Shown here piece by piece: positions 49,369 through 60,586 of a stretch of 64,000 nt of DNA. Both the position numbers and the translations under genes were made by a program. Below the pieces are notes generated by a model, which made no database searches, was not told where the DNA came from, and saw only the letters and a list, made by a program, of their open reading frames with translations. Each line of letters starts with the position of its first letter. Position 1 is the stretch's first letter. This DNA comes from Mucor racemosus (Eukaryota > Mucoromycota > Mucoromycetes > Mucorales > Mucoraceae), in the NCBI GenBank assembly GCA_027405735.1, contig JAPEHQ010000008.1, forward strand, positions 1,550,001 through 1,614,000, read 5' to 3'.

Positions 49369-50915
49369 ATGTCAATTACAGAGCAAAATGACAATTTTGA
49401 TCCAAAATGTATAACTTCAGGGATTCCATTGCTACCTTTTACAAATCAAGTGGGTGGCCATACACCTTTTTTTCGATTTTCCAAAAGAGCCATCTGTAAA
49501 CCTGCTTCACCAAAGGAACAAGAGTTTTATGTTTATCTGGAATCACATCATCCCGAATTGTTACCTTTTTTATCTCAATATCTCGGTTTAATAAATGCTA
49601 CATATTATCAAGATAGCCGTGCCCTGTTGCCAGAAGTAATTTTCGATGACAATGAGCAGCTACTGAAGGACTGGCATGCACTCAGTAACCAACAAGTAAA
49701 CAGAGGTACTGCTACTACACCTGATATCCTAAATGATGATTTTCAGCAATGGTCTCCTAATGCAGATGAATGTAACTCGAGATTTACTGAATTTCGTAAA
49801 AGAGTTTTATGTGAGGTATTTAATCCTAGCGCACTCAGAGAACGTATAAAATTACAAAATGCTTGTTTGGAGCAACAACGACAAGATGAAAAACAAAATC
49901 AAGATAATGCACCTTCATCCATAGAAAAAATGACCATTCAATTCAAATCGGTTTTGACTGATAACACTACTAAACATAACGAGCCATTGTATAATGAACC
50001 TTCTAGCATACAAACAAGTTTGCCATCTTTGCATGATAATCAAGATGATGCCATCACTTCTAGCCTGAATATTGGCCGCAATGGTAGCAGTAGTAGCCAA
50101 GCATTTAATCACGATAACGCTTCATCTACTTCTTCAGCTCGTTGGCAATTAAGAAGAACTCCAACAAATCCTTGGGGTCAGCAGGTTTATGAGAGAGATA
50201 GACTAAAGCTTCAGCAACTCACAGAGGGCAATGTAGTTAAGCAATTTATATTATTGGAGGATTTAACAGACAACATCCAATGTCCTTGTGTGCTTGATTT
50301 AAAGATGGGAAATCGTCATTATAGCGTCTTTTCTAATGAAATCAAAATGAAAAGTCAAACTTCCAAATGTATCAACTCTACAAGCCATAAACTAGGTGTG
50401 CGCATTTGTGGCATGCAGGTATGTAACATAAAAAGTTCTATAGAGTATACATTGTGTTTGATGTAAACATGTATTTATATATTTAGGTGTATAAAAGGGA
50501 AGAAAAGAGATTTGAATTCCATGACAAGTACATGGGAAGGTTATTAGATGAAGATGGTTTCAAGGAAAACCTGATCAGTTATTTGGATGGTCAATTAGAT
50601 CATATTCCGGTATTACTGAAAAAATTGAATCGACTAGCTCGAATCATCGAATCACTCAAAGGTTATAGATTTTATGCTTCCTCTTTATTGCTTATATATG
50701 ATGGAGGAAAACCAGAAAACTCCAAAGATTGTAGAATAGATGTGCGAATGATTGATTTTGCAAAATGTGTATCTCCTGAGGACGAATCTGAAAACTTTAC
50801 ATATCCATTAAAGAATCCTGATGGACCAGATGAGGGTTATTTGTTGGGCATATCCTCATTAATTGAAAAATTTACCGAGATCCATAAGGAGCAGCAAAAA
50901 AGAGCCATTTTGTAA
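49369..50915 (+). CDS. KCS1: inositol hexakisphosphate kinase (Kcs1 type)
   Basis: Two exons (49369-50418, 50487-50915) give 492 aa. The inositol polyphosphate kinase signature is CPCVLDLKMGNRHYS (the PxxxDxKxG motif), preceded by QFILLEDLT and followed by KLGVRICGMQVYKREE. The C-terminal half carries the nucleotide and catalytic segments RFYASSLLLIYDGG and RMIDFAKCVSP. A long low-complexity insert sits between the start and the signature. Family knowledge: Kcs1 and IP6K make inositol pyrophosphates (5-IP7) from IP6, which signal phosphate status through SPX domains. The kinase family is firm. Assigning IP6K rather than a shorter IPMK rests on the ILLEDLT block and length. It lies 186 bp after PHAF1. 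Confidence 0.88.
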
Positions 50916-51600
50916 ACTAGTAATCATTTCCTGTAATTTGTTAATATAATGAACCTTAAATATAATATTCTATTTCATAAATCATTATTCCTTTAAACAA
51001 ACAACCTTTGAAAATGACATTTGATAATAGTATTACGCCTCAATAAGAATCCACCTGATATATTTAATTGAAGTGGCTTTATAGTTAAAGTTATATGAAA
51101 TCGTAACTTGCTACTTGAATCAATATTCATTAGGAACAAAGGTTTTATTGCTTTCAATAAGGGTGAGCAAAAAATAATAGACGTACTTTGCCAATGTTTT
51201 TCTCAACACACTGTGACTCATGGAAGCTGCTCTTTGAGATAATTGTGTTCAAAAGATGAAAATATGTACTATCACGTATCATGCAAACTCAAAAATTACA
51301 AGGATCAAAATTTATCGAGATAGGGTTCTTTATTATTGGATTTCTACAGTTGTGAAAAGTAGGTTTTCGATCGTTTTCAGAAGACGTTCTAATTTTCTCT
51401 CCAAATATTAAATTGATTTCCATTAAAATTTAAATATACGTACCTTTTCTCTATAGCTGTTGATATATGTACTAAAATAAAAGGGGTTAATACCAAAATA
51501 TAAAAGCATTGACTTAACATCGACCTAACATTGACGTTAAATTGACATAACGTTGACAAAAATCGATTGAAAATTTAAACTCTAAAATCAAAATATTGAT
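50916..51600. other. gene-free interval before Rep-A copy d
   Basis: AT-rich sequence with no gene. At 51520-51565 short repeated ttgac words occur (cgacctaacattgacgttaa). Confidence 0.45.
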
Positions 51601-52715
51601 TTTTTGTATTTACAAAGTATATCCAACTCAAATCTACTCTGAATTTTTTGTTTCAACGAGAAATATTGATTTTTTGTCGACATAATCAAAACAATAGTCC
51701 ATATTACAGCTTAAACCTATCATAACTGAGTCCCAAAATCGGTGAAATCGAACAGAAAATGACTTAAAAAACAAAATCGTTTAATAGCTTATGAACTGCA
51801 AAATAATTCGGCCTAGCGTATTAAATAGTTTTTGTACAGTTTTGGATTCTGCATCCATCGAAATAAAATTCAGACAAACATTTCACATTAAATGTTGCAT
51901 AAAATGCAATTGAAATTTTGGAGGTTTTTTGAATATTTACATCACTTTTTATAAGCATGTTTTAAATATAAAAAATGGAAACAATACGCGGAAAAATTAC
52001 CTATCGATCACGTCATGCTGAATTCTCTAGCTAAATTTTTTGTAGAGAAAACAAGGTTTTTGTTGTTTTTTTTCAAATTCAGAATTTGGGATGAGGGTAT
52101 ACAGGGAAAAATTTGAGGCTAGAAGCGAAGGTATATATTTGTACACATTTTTGAGGATATCTCTACGAGAAATCAATATCTTAAAAAAAACTAAATTGGG
52201 TCCGAGAGACCTCAACGAGGTTGATGATATGAATGTAAAAAAAAAAATACTGCTCGATTTAACCAATATTTGAAATCTACTACGAAAATGCCAAAAAAAA
52301 TGAAAAAAGTAAAAATGCTCAGAATTTTTTATTACTGAAATATATTGTAGAATACTTTAAAACAAGTAAATTTTATTATCAAAAATTGTTAGTATAACTT
52401 AATTTTTTGTAGAGATATGAGGCCGCAAAGTTTTTAATGTTAAGCAGTGAAATACCAGAATACTAGTAAAGATCTGAAATAGTTGCACTAAAATAATTAC
52501 ATCAACTCCAAAAAATAGGATATTTCCTGAAACGTGTTTTGGATTAAACTTCAACATCTCAGGTATATTGGCATATAATTTTGTGTTGGCGTTATTTAGT
52601 GAAGAAAAAAGTAGAGCAGGAATGAAAAGTCGGACTCAGTCTTCAAGGAAAAAGTAGTGAGGTTTACTTATTTTTAACTTTTCTGCGTGATACAGATCTA
52701 TTTCAAGAATAAGTT
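51600..52715 (-). repeat. Rep-A interspersed repeat, copy d
   Basis: An inverted copy with the same block order as b. On the plus strand the recurrent frame at 52091-52273 reads MRVYREKFEARSEGIYLY and stays open for 60 aa. The copy shows more substitutions than a, c and e by eye. Ends are approximate. Confidence 0.83.
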
Positions 52716-52956
52716 ATAATGAGACCTATTTACATATCATTTACAATGAGCAAGATACATCCTTAAAGCTGTTTCCTGGTGGGTTATTTATAGAAGAGAT
52801 GGAAGCTTCTGGTTAAAAAATTGGAGATCATGAGATGAGATTTTTAGTTTTTTTAAAACCACCATCTGTAAAAAAGCAATTTATTATTTGCAATCAAGTT
52901 GCGAAATAGCTTTGAATTGGGGATGAATAACTGTACGACGATATATCATACCTTAC

Positions 52957-53030
52957 TGTATGCCATTAAGTATAATACTTTATCACCTTCTACATTATCA
53001 ATATGTCTTACAATCTATTATTGACTAGTG
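52957..53030 (+). mobile_element. LTR-2 fragment
   Basis: This stretch matches the first 70 or so bases of LTR-2 (tgtatgccattaagtataat, then tatcaccttctacattatca). The LTR start TGTTG is missing, and the rest does not continue, so it is a truncated remnant. Confidence 0.5.
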
Positions 53031-53368
53031 TATGAGAGTAGATAAATATTTTTGACATTATGATCTCAATGAGCAACGACCAAAACCTACTGTATATCGA
53101 GAAAATCATGGCCATAATACGCCTATAGCTTACTGCGCACTTTTATTGAGAATGATTTATATACGATCACTATAAATACTGCTCCAAGTAAGTTGGCACT
53201 CTATATGAATATAGGTATAAAAAGGTACTACAAGTATTTCAGATATCTACATCCATGGGTCATTGTGCGTTCGGTAAGTTTGAAGTAGTGATCGCAATTG
53301 AGCAGTGCGAGCATAAGCAAGCGATAGAGCCCTGTGCCCGACTTGCTTGACTTTTAAAAAATTAGGTA

Positions 53369-53465
53369 ATGCTTAATTTATGCTTGTTTGCTTGCTTGCT
53401 TGCTTGTTTGTTTGCTTGCTTGCTTGCTTGTTTGTTTGCTTGCTTGCTTGTTTGTTTGCTTGCTT
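53369..53465 (+). repeat. TTGC/TTGT microsatellite
   Basis: About 95 bp of (ttgc)n with ttgt interruptions sits in the left part of the MITE. It seems to have grown from the cttgcttg subterminal words of the element. Confidence 0.9.
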
Positions 53466-53483
53466 TCAAAACTGAAAATGCTC

Positions 53484-53728
53484 TGTTATGTCAATATCAT
53501 ATCCTAGGTCGCACATTCAAGGTCGCAGTCAATATTCGGTATTATAGTAAATCAACAGGTGTACACGTTGATTTACATGCGTCTTAGTAAATTGGTGTAA
53601 TGTTCTTAGATAGTAATTCTGTGTAATAGTTATAATGAAAAGTATATAAATACATCCTCTGGATGTATTGTTAATAAAAAGTGTAATATTTTGGCAAGAT
53701 TATTTCTTAAGACCGTTTTGACATTTCA
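53484..53728 (+). mobile_element. solo LTR, family LTR-1 (245 bp)
   Basis: It begins TGTTATGTCAATA and ends TTGACATTTCA, as does the copy at 1565-1784. The exact 5-bp target duplication is tgctc at 53479-53483 and 53729-53733. The tataaata box, the hairpin atacatcc/ggatgtat (here with loop tct instead of aaa) and aataaaa are all kept. It lies inside the hAT-like MITE and so is younger than it. Confidence 0.82.
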
Positions 53729-53907
53729 TGCTCGATATACAACTGCTCGACGGACCGTTGCTTAGGCTTGGGCTTGCTTGAGTAACTTTCAAATATTTTA
53801 GACTCGGCAAATGCTTGCTGAAACTGCTTGCGCTTGCTTGGGCTCGGTCATTTTGCGAACGCTAGTTTGAACAACAAGTTGGTTACATACTGCTATTTTT
53901 TACACCT

Positions 53908-54437
53908 TGTTGTATGTCACCTAGTATCATACGTTATCACCTTCTACAATATCAATACATTTTACAATCTATTGACTACTACGACATGTATGGAAGTGCA
54001 AAGTCTTAATATCGGATATAATAAACTCCTAGCGTACCAAGTTTAATCCAGTAATTATCAATAACGCTTGGACCTCAATTACGACACCATATTATTTCAT
54101 CCCAGCTGTTAATCAATCAAGTAGCTATCAAATCAACATCGAAGCACATTTAGCGCAGCATTGAAACAAGGCAACTCACAAGCTCTGCAAGCCACGGTTA
54201 AATTATGATTGATCCATTTCAATCCATAGATTACTATCAAACGGATCTAATGGTTCAATAATGTCTTAAATTACATCTCAGGATCTCAATGTCAAATCAA
54301 TATAAGGGCCATACTTTTATATCTAAATAAATTACATCTTATTTCTATTATACAGTTGAAGAACTGATTCATTATTCATTCTCTTTTAATTGTATTCTTC
54401 TTTAAGTATTATTTATCAAACCTGAAAATATACAGCA
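53908..54437 (+). mobile_element. solo LTR, family LTR-2 (530 bp)
   Basis: It begins TGTTGTATGTCACC and ends ...tatacagca. The 5-bp target duplication cacct is exact, at 53903-53907 and 54438-54442. The target is Rep-C, whose copy at 39.9 kb lacks the insertion. It aligns over its whole length with 14781-15331. Confidence 0.82.
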
Positions 54438-54716
54438 CACCTTCTAAGGCCAGTAAACGCACCAATTCTTGCCGAATACGAATCCAAATGAGTTCCCGTT
54501 GCAATAGTAGGTATATCTAGTGTTGATGCATAGAATTGCAAAAGATTTGACCTCCCTGAGTTTCTGTGGAAATGGGGAAATGAAAACACGCGCCTTCTTA
54601 AGCAATTTTGTATGGGTTGTTTCAGATATTCTTTGAAATTTTTTATAAAATCAAATAATGGTTCAAAATTGAATTTTGAAATTGGACTTACTGTGTAGTA
54701 TATGTGCGCATAACAT

Positions 54717-55762
54717 ATTTTATTGTCATTAGCTAAGAGTCATTTTTGAGGGACTAAAGCACAACTTTTAAAGAGAAACCTGCCTTTCTCTGCTTAAAAA
54801 AAATAAAACAGCTGGAAAAATGCTTGTAATCCATAAATATTGATCCAAATGGGCCGAAAATTTCAAAACATATACTAGAGCTGTATCAATATCCATTATT
54901 AAAATTTTAATATTCATTTATTTTACTGCTTAATTTATATTAATAGAGCATCCACGTTTTGACGTATTGGACAGCTATGTGTTACGCTTTGTATTCAGCA
55001 CAAAGGTTGAAAATAAAATCACCACAACCCAAGATGACAAATCTAGAGGCGCTAGGTATCCTCGAAATGCCTTTGAGATGTTTTTTTTTTAGTATACTTG
55101 CTAGTTTTGGCGCTTTTCTAGAGCAGAAGGCTGCAGTTTTGATGCTTTTCAACATTTTCTGCGATAATAATGGCTCTCGTCATTTGGACATTAAAGTTAC
55201 TTTTTCTGTGGATATACGGTATATACATAAATAATTTTTTTAAAGGATACAGTACCAACTTACTATGTACTTTGATGTGCAATTTGCATTTCTAATTTTA
55301 TCACTATTAAATATACAAAGAAGTTTTTTTTTATTGACAGCACATTTTGATGATACATTATAGAAAGTTAGCTGAATATCTGAGCAAAACACCTTTTTCA
55401 ATCAAAACTAAAAATAAATGAGCATACCTGAAATGTTACAATACAGTGTTGCGTAGAGTTTTTGCAGAAGTAAATTCAAAATTCTGTTTTCGGCGAGTTG
55501 TATATTCGTAATGAAATATTTTTTTGACATGCCAACAATTTCCGCAATTAATTCAGTAGACAATCTTCAAGACGCTAAGCATAATATTTAACAAAAATAT
55601 ATTTATAGGAATTTTTATTTCTACTTAATGTGAACAAGGGATGAAGAATTTTGTATACGATGTGAAAAAAAAAAGGGTTTTTTATATATGATAAATACAA
55701 GGAAATCAATCATTGAAAGGAGGAAAAGTTGGAAAATGATACAAAACAATTTGTTAATTTTC
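54717..55762. other. gene-free interval downstream of DEF1
   Basis: AT-rich DNA after the split Rep-C. An open frame at 54959-55234 (91 aa) has no recognisable family, and codon use is not gene-like. The last 130 bp is the 3' flank of DEF1. Confidence 0.45.
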
Positions 55763-58586
55763 TTATTGGTTCCAATACTGTTGTTGACGAGTAGGTTGTT
55801 GTGATTGTTGTTGTTGTTGAGGAGGCATTTGTTGTTGGAATTGATGGTGTTGTTGAGGATATTGGCCATAAGAGAACATTTGAGGTTGACCGAAATAATT
55901 AGCACCAGCATAAGGTTGTTGTTGAGGTTGCTGAGGTTGTTGTGTTTGAGGAACTTGTTGAGGAGCTTGTTGTTGTTGTTGTTGAGGTGTGGTAGCAGTA
56001 GCATTACTAGTATTTCTAATTTCACTCTTTTGATTTTGACCTTGAGATGATTGTTGTTGAGGCTGTTGTTGTTGGCCGTTCAAACCACCGAGAAAACCTT
56101 GCAATTGAGGTTGAGCAGTATTACCATACATGGACTTTTGATAATCATTTAATCCCCCCATACCCAATTGTTGTAAATCATCATATTGGTGGTTATAGAG
56201 TTGAGATTGTTGACCATAAGGAGAAGCAGCACTTCCGTAAGGAGATGCACTAGCACCAGTGGCAGCGGAAGTAGCAGATGGCTTACCAGGTTGCTGTTGT
56301 TGCTGTTGATACATGTTGGGATACATACTCTTATTCATGAAAGGTTGACCATATGCGGATTGTTGGTAAGCATTGAATTGATTAGGCATGTAATAATATT
56401 GATAATAAGGGAGGTTGGTAGGATACATTTGTTGTTGAGGAATATTTTGATTCTGACCAGATTGACCGTGAAGACCAGCATCTTGACTATATTTATCGCG
56501 ACTTTGGTAAGCGCTGGCGGATGTGACAGAAGGAGAATGGCTGAAAGCAGTAGGATCGTAATAACCCTATATATTTTTGTTAATAACATAAAAACGCGAC
56601 CAAAAACTCAATTACAAAATACATACCATTGCAGCAGCTCTTTGAGCTTCAGTACTATAAATTCCGTAATCAGGTAAATTACCCATTGGGTTCATACCGA
56701 AACCAGAAACACCGGTAGGAGGTTGATTGGGTAAATAAGAACTGTAAGCAGAAGTAAGATGATCCATACCAAACTGTTGTTGTTGTTGTTGTTGAGGGAC
56801 TTGAGGTTGTTGTTGCTGAGGAATTTGAGGCTGTTGTTGTTGAGGAACTTGTTGCTGTTGTTGAGGTTGTTGAGGAGGTTGTTGTTGTTGCTGAGGTTGA
56901 GGTTGAGGTTGAGGTTGAGGTTGAGGTTGTTGTTGAGGGGCAGCAGCGGGTTGTTGGTAAGCAGATTCTTGTTGTTGCTTAAGGTAAGAAGCTTGACCAT
57001 AAGCATCATTGTTGAGGCTTGCGGGAGTAGCATTGGTGGCAGTGGGGGTGGCAGCAGAAGCTGTGGGGGCAGATGTGATAGAAGTAGTTTCGGGAGCGGA
57101 ATTGGTCTGTGCAACGGGTTCCTCGACAGCAGGGACAGCAACATTTGTCTCTTTGACACTACACAAGATCGATGGTTATAAATTAGTAAGCAATAAAACG
57201 TGATATTTAACATATTATAAACAACATACGTTTCCTCGACAGCAGGCTCTTCGTCAACATTCAATGAGCCAAATTTAACATCCAAAGATGAAATGGCAGC
57301 AGATGAGGAGGTGTTTGGTAACACAACGGGTTCTTCTTGATCGAGAAGACGTCCGCTAATGGTATTTGATTCAGTAGAAGCATTGACAGCAGGGTTTTCT
57401 TCTTCTTTATCTAAACTTTCAGTTTCAACTTCTTCCTTATTGTCTAACGATTCTTCTTCGGTAATTGATGTAGTAGTAGGGGCAGTGGATTCGGCAACAG
57501 GAGTAGAATCGTTAGCAGGGGTGGACCATTCGTCAACGGCAGGTTCATTAGGAGCATCCCAGCCAGTTGCTGATGATGTTGTAGGAGCATTCCAAGCATC
57601 TGGTGCTGATGAGGGAGCTTCCCATTCGTTTGAGGCAGTATTTGAGGTATTGTTATTTTCGTTTAATGTAGGTACAGGTTCTTCAACTTTAGGCTTTGAC
57701 CTAATTTTTTGTTTTTAGGGAGTAATTAAATGGAAAAAAATTAATTTCTACCCTTGTAATAATAATAATATATACATACTTGAGAAGACTTGCCCAAGTC
57801 TTTGGTTGATCATCGTTGGCATTATCATCATTGGATGTAGTTGTAGTAGTAGTTGGGATAGGAGCCCAATCATCAGCTGTGGCAGTAGAGTCATTATTAT
57901 TGTTGTTGGAATTGTTCCAACCTTCATCATTATTATTAAAAGCAGAATCGTCTTGTTGCTGCTTTGAAGAGGCAATAGATGCCCAAGAGCCAGAAGATAC
58001 TTCTTGATGGCTTGCCTTTGGTTGACTATCCCAAGATACAGGTTGAACAGTATTTGTCTTTGGTGTACGTGTACGTGTATTAGATGGTGCTAGAATGGGG
58101 TTAGTTTGATATTGTTGTAAGGAATGTTTTCTTTTTACCTTTTCCGGGTCGAGGAACTCGGTCGTTATATGTTCTCTGTTGTGTAATTTTACTATCACGG
58201 TATGGGGTAATAGTGCTTTGTTGTTGATGTGAAGAAACACCTGTGGTTACGGCCTTTGCTTTTTGTGCTTCTTTTTTTGACTTTTTAGTCTTTACTTCGC
58301 CCCATTGATTAGCGTGTCCTTTTAATGAAATGAATTAGATGTGATTTATTTGCATTATAAAATGCAATGTTTTACCTTCACTAATTCTGTCTATGGTTAA
58401 ATCAAGATCACCGTTAGCTTCTTCCAATACAAATAAGAGGTCGTCGTCTGACCAGTCAGAGAATAGAACTTTAAGGGTGGGTAGCTTTGCAGAATATTTA
58501 GACTTGAGTTTCTTGAGGTCATTTTGGTCAGAAGCAGAACCTTTATTCCTTGTTGTATGTGATGAACGTGTTTCGTGTGAAGTCAT
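55763..58586 (-). CDS. DEF1: Def1-like RNA polymerase II degradation factor
   Basis: Minus-strand exons 58586-58376, 58318-58139, 58089-57780, 57700-57230, 57158-56627 and 56566-55763 give 835 aa. The N-terminus holds a CUE-like ubiquitin-binding helix bundle (LKVLFSDWSDDDLLFVLEE, then ANGDLDLTIDRISEG), followed by GHANQWGEVKTKK. The middle is Ser/Asn/Trp-rich low complexity with repeated W-containing motifs. The last 350 residues are Gln-, Pro- and Tyr-rich (GYYDPTAFSHSPSV and many poly-Q blocks). This is the architecture of yeast Def1, which recruits the Elongin-Cullin ligase to stalled RNA polymerase II on damaged DNA and is itself trimmed to enter the nucleus. The assignment is by domain order and composition. 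Confidence 0.85.
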
Positions 58587-58962
58587 TTTATATTTTTAAG
58601 TTTTTTATGATAAAAAAGTTCTAAATGTTTTGTAATTTTTAAATTGATGCATTCAAATTTGTGTGTTTAAACATTTAATAAAACTACCCAATTTTACCTT
58701 TCGTTTAAGATTTTTTGATTTCCTGATTAACCCTTGTTCGGTTGAGATTTAGAAGAAGAAAAAAAGGTAAAAAAAGATATTTTTTTAGAAAAAGAAAAAG
58801 GGAAAAGAAAAGGGAAAAAGGGAAAAGTCATAGAAATAGTAAAGGTCTGCTGGGACCAAATTGCAATATATACACAAATGTACTATAAATTGAGACATTT
58901 CCTTATTCACGTCACTTGTAAAAACTACCATTAGAATGCCAAAAAAAAATTTATAAAATCAA
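58587..58962. promoter_or_regulatory. DEF1 upstream region with purine-rich tract
   Basis: Upstream of the DEF1 ATG on its strand lies AT-rich sequence. At 58745-58830 the plus strand is nearly pure purine (gaagaagaaaaaaagg...), thus a pyrimidine tract on the DEF1 strand, as found before other starts in this window. Confidence 0.5.
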
Positions 58963-60389
58963 CTAGAGACGAATGCTACCATCAATGTCAAGTTGATGTC
59001 TATTCTTCTTTTTCTTGACCAGCAAGTTTACTTGAGAATTATTCAATGCATAATCTTCATCATAGTCTTCATCATCATAGTCTTCTTCTGCGTAAATGAT
59101 TTGTTCTCCATCAAAACCATCTTCATCTGCCGCTGTTGCTAGGCGTTCTGTCTCCGAAAGCAATGTACCAATCTCATCAGTTTCTAACTTGGGTTGTTGC
59201 CATGACAACAATAGAACACCAAAAATGGTTACCAAGACACCAAATATGACATTCATCAATTGCCAAAATTCAAATCTATGCCATTGATTGTAATAAACCA
59301 ATCCATTGAATAAACAAGAGACATTAAATGCACAGAATGAGAGTGGGATCAAGATCATAGTATCGCATAATCGAAGGCCCTTATTCAAATAAAACAACTA
59401 GAAAAAGAAATTTAAGATTAAAATGTACTTGGTTACACATTTGACCTTTGCTTTACTTGCAGCCCACCTGTCAAAATCATCATGACAAGTAAAAACCATG
59501 TCAATGGATATTGCAATTGATTTTCTTGAGACGCAATTGATATAATAATCAACTCGATACCACTTTTGGCAAACAACATACTTTGACTACTAACGTTGCC
59601 TGATAAAATTCCGTAACTGCATATACAATCTTTAAATAATTTTCATTCAAAAATGCATAATTAAATATTGTTACCTGATGCCAATCCAACGTTTCAGGTC
59701 TGTCAAAGGGTATCCATGTATTTTTTTATGTTCCATTTCTTCCTTTAATTCGATTTGTGCGCAACGATATTCTAGATAATGTGTTGTCAGCATCAATGCC
59801 GCAATGACTGTCTCCAAGATGGTAAAGTAAATGATGAAACCGGATTTCTTGTACAATTGCATCAAATCATTTAAGCTATGATTTGGCTCAGGTATCACAC
59901 CAAAAAATCCTACTAATAATGCACCTAATGCAATAAATCCGGTTCCTGATTATAGTTATAAATACACACATATACAAATATTGCAGCAAAAATGCTATAT
60001 AAATAGATACCTAAAATGCTTTGTTTTGATAATGGGTCACCTAATACAATATTTGCTGCAAATGCGTTAAATACAAGATTCATAGCACCGATTGGTGCAA
60101 GGATAACAATCGGCAGATATCCAATTGAAAAGATGGACCCTATTGTATTAGCAAAGATAAACGATAAAAATGCAAATAACCACATTGGTCTTTTATATGC
60201 ATTTCTCCTTAGTTCACGAGGTAATAAATCATTTAAAAGATGCGATTTTCGTTGAAAAGATAAAGCAAATGCCTGTACAAGGTTTGTAATTACTGATACA
60301 CCTAATCCAATCCAAAATGTTGATGTGTATCCAATTTCTTCTGGGTCTGTATTTGGTGGAGATTCTTCAGTTAGTGTATAGTTGGACAT
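58963..60389 (-). CDS. NIPA-type magnesium transporter
   Basis: Minus-strand exons 60389-60011, 59945-59675, 59616-59457 and 59397-58963 give 414 aa with about nine hydrophobic spans. Family blocks include TFWIGLGVSVITNLVQAFAL, SFIFANTIGSIFSIGYLPIV followed by ILAPIGAMNLVFNAF, and NVSSQSMLFAKSGIELIII. An acidic C-tail holds a DDEDYDED run and a KKKKNRHQLD end. These place it in the NIPA/DUF803 family, Mg2+ transporters of endosomes and plasma membrane. An intron retained at 59946-60010 would lengthen the protein by a short YIYNYNQ-type stretch. It is divergent from GLTP with 197 bp between starts. Confidence 0.86.
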
Positions 60390-60586
60390 GTTTAATATCT
60401 TGATATAAGAAAAATAAAAATGCAAAATAGAAAAAATAGAGAGAAAAAGATGGAGCAAAGTACAGTTTCTGGACCACCTTTTGGGACAAAAGATAATGAC
60501 GATCATCACGTGCTCCTTTTAAAGGTTCCTCTATTTTACCCGGAAAACTTTTTTATATTCCTTTTTGTTGGGTTGCATAATCGATA
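60390..60586. promoter_or_regulatory. bidirectional promoter NIPA / GLTP with E-box
   Basis: Only 197 bp separates the two divergent starts. A perfect CACGTG palindrome lies at 60507-60512, near the middle, and is a binding site of bHLH factors such as Cbf1 or Pho4. A T-rich element ttttatattcctttttgttg precedes the GLTP ATG, and an A-rich tract precedes NIPA on its strand. Shared control of the two genes is inferred. Confidence 0.6.

Larger units (their letters stand above)
53285..53863 (+). mobile_element. hAT-like non-autonomous element (MITE), 579 bp as interrupted
   Basis: The insertion is bounded by an 8-bp duplication agtttgaa (53277-53284 and 53864-53871) that occurs once in the empty Rep-C copy at 39.9 kb. 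The ends are imperfect inverted repeats: left ..AGTGATCGCAATT, right end on its own strand AGCGTTCGCAAAATG. An 8-bp duplication and TAGNG/CAGNG-like ends are hAT features. Inner sequence holds several cttgcttg-type words near both ends and no transposase. A solo LTR-1 (53484-53728) has inserted into it, so the element itself is about 330 bp. Confidence 0.72.
53080..54716 (+). repeat. Rep-C repeat, copy split by three nested insertions
   Basis: Host pieces are 53080-53284, 53865-53907 and 54438-54716; together they match 39665-40225. Between them lie a hAT-like MITE and a solo LTR-2. Reading the host blocks in order reconstructs the uninterrupted arrangement found at 39.7 kb. Confidence 0.8.

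Noticed and set aside
53369..53587. Frame of 72 aa with a repeating CLLACLFA pattern
   Set aside because: It is translated microsatellite (ttgc)n inside a MITE, running on into a solo LTR.
53484..53728. LTR-1 as part of a full retrotransposon with the LTR-2 at 53908
   Set aside because: The two differ in sequence, each has its own exact 5-bp duplication, and no gag or pol sequence lies between them.
54959..55234. Plus-strand frame of 91 aa
   Set aside because: No family resemblance, no plausible splice sites, and AT-rich non-biased codons.
55805..57203. Plus-strand Leu/Arg- or Val-rich frames
   Set aside because: They are antisense to the Gln-, Pro- and Thr-rich exons of DEF1, whose splice model is in frame throughout.
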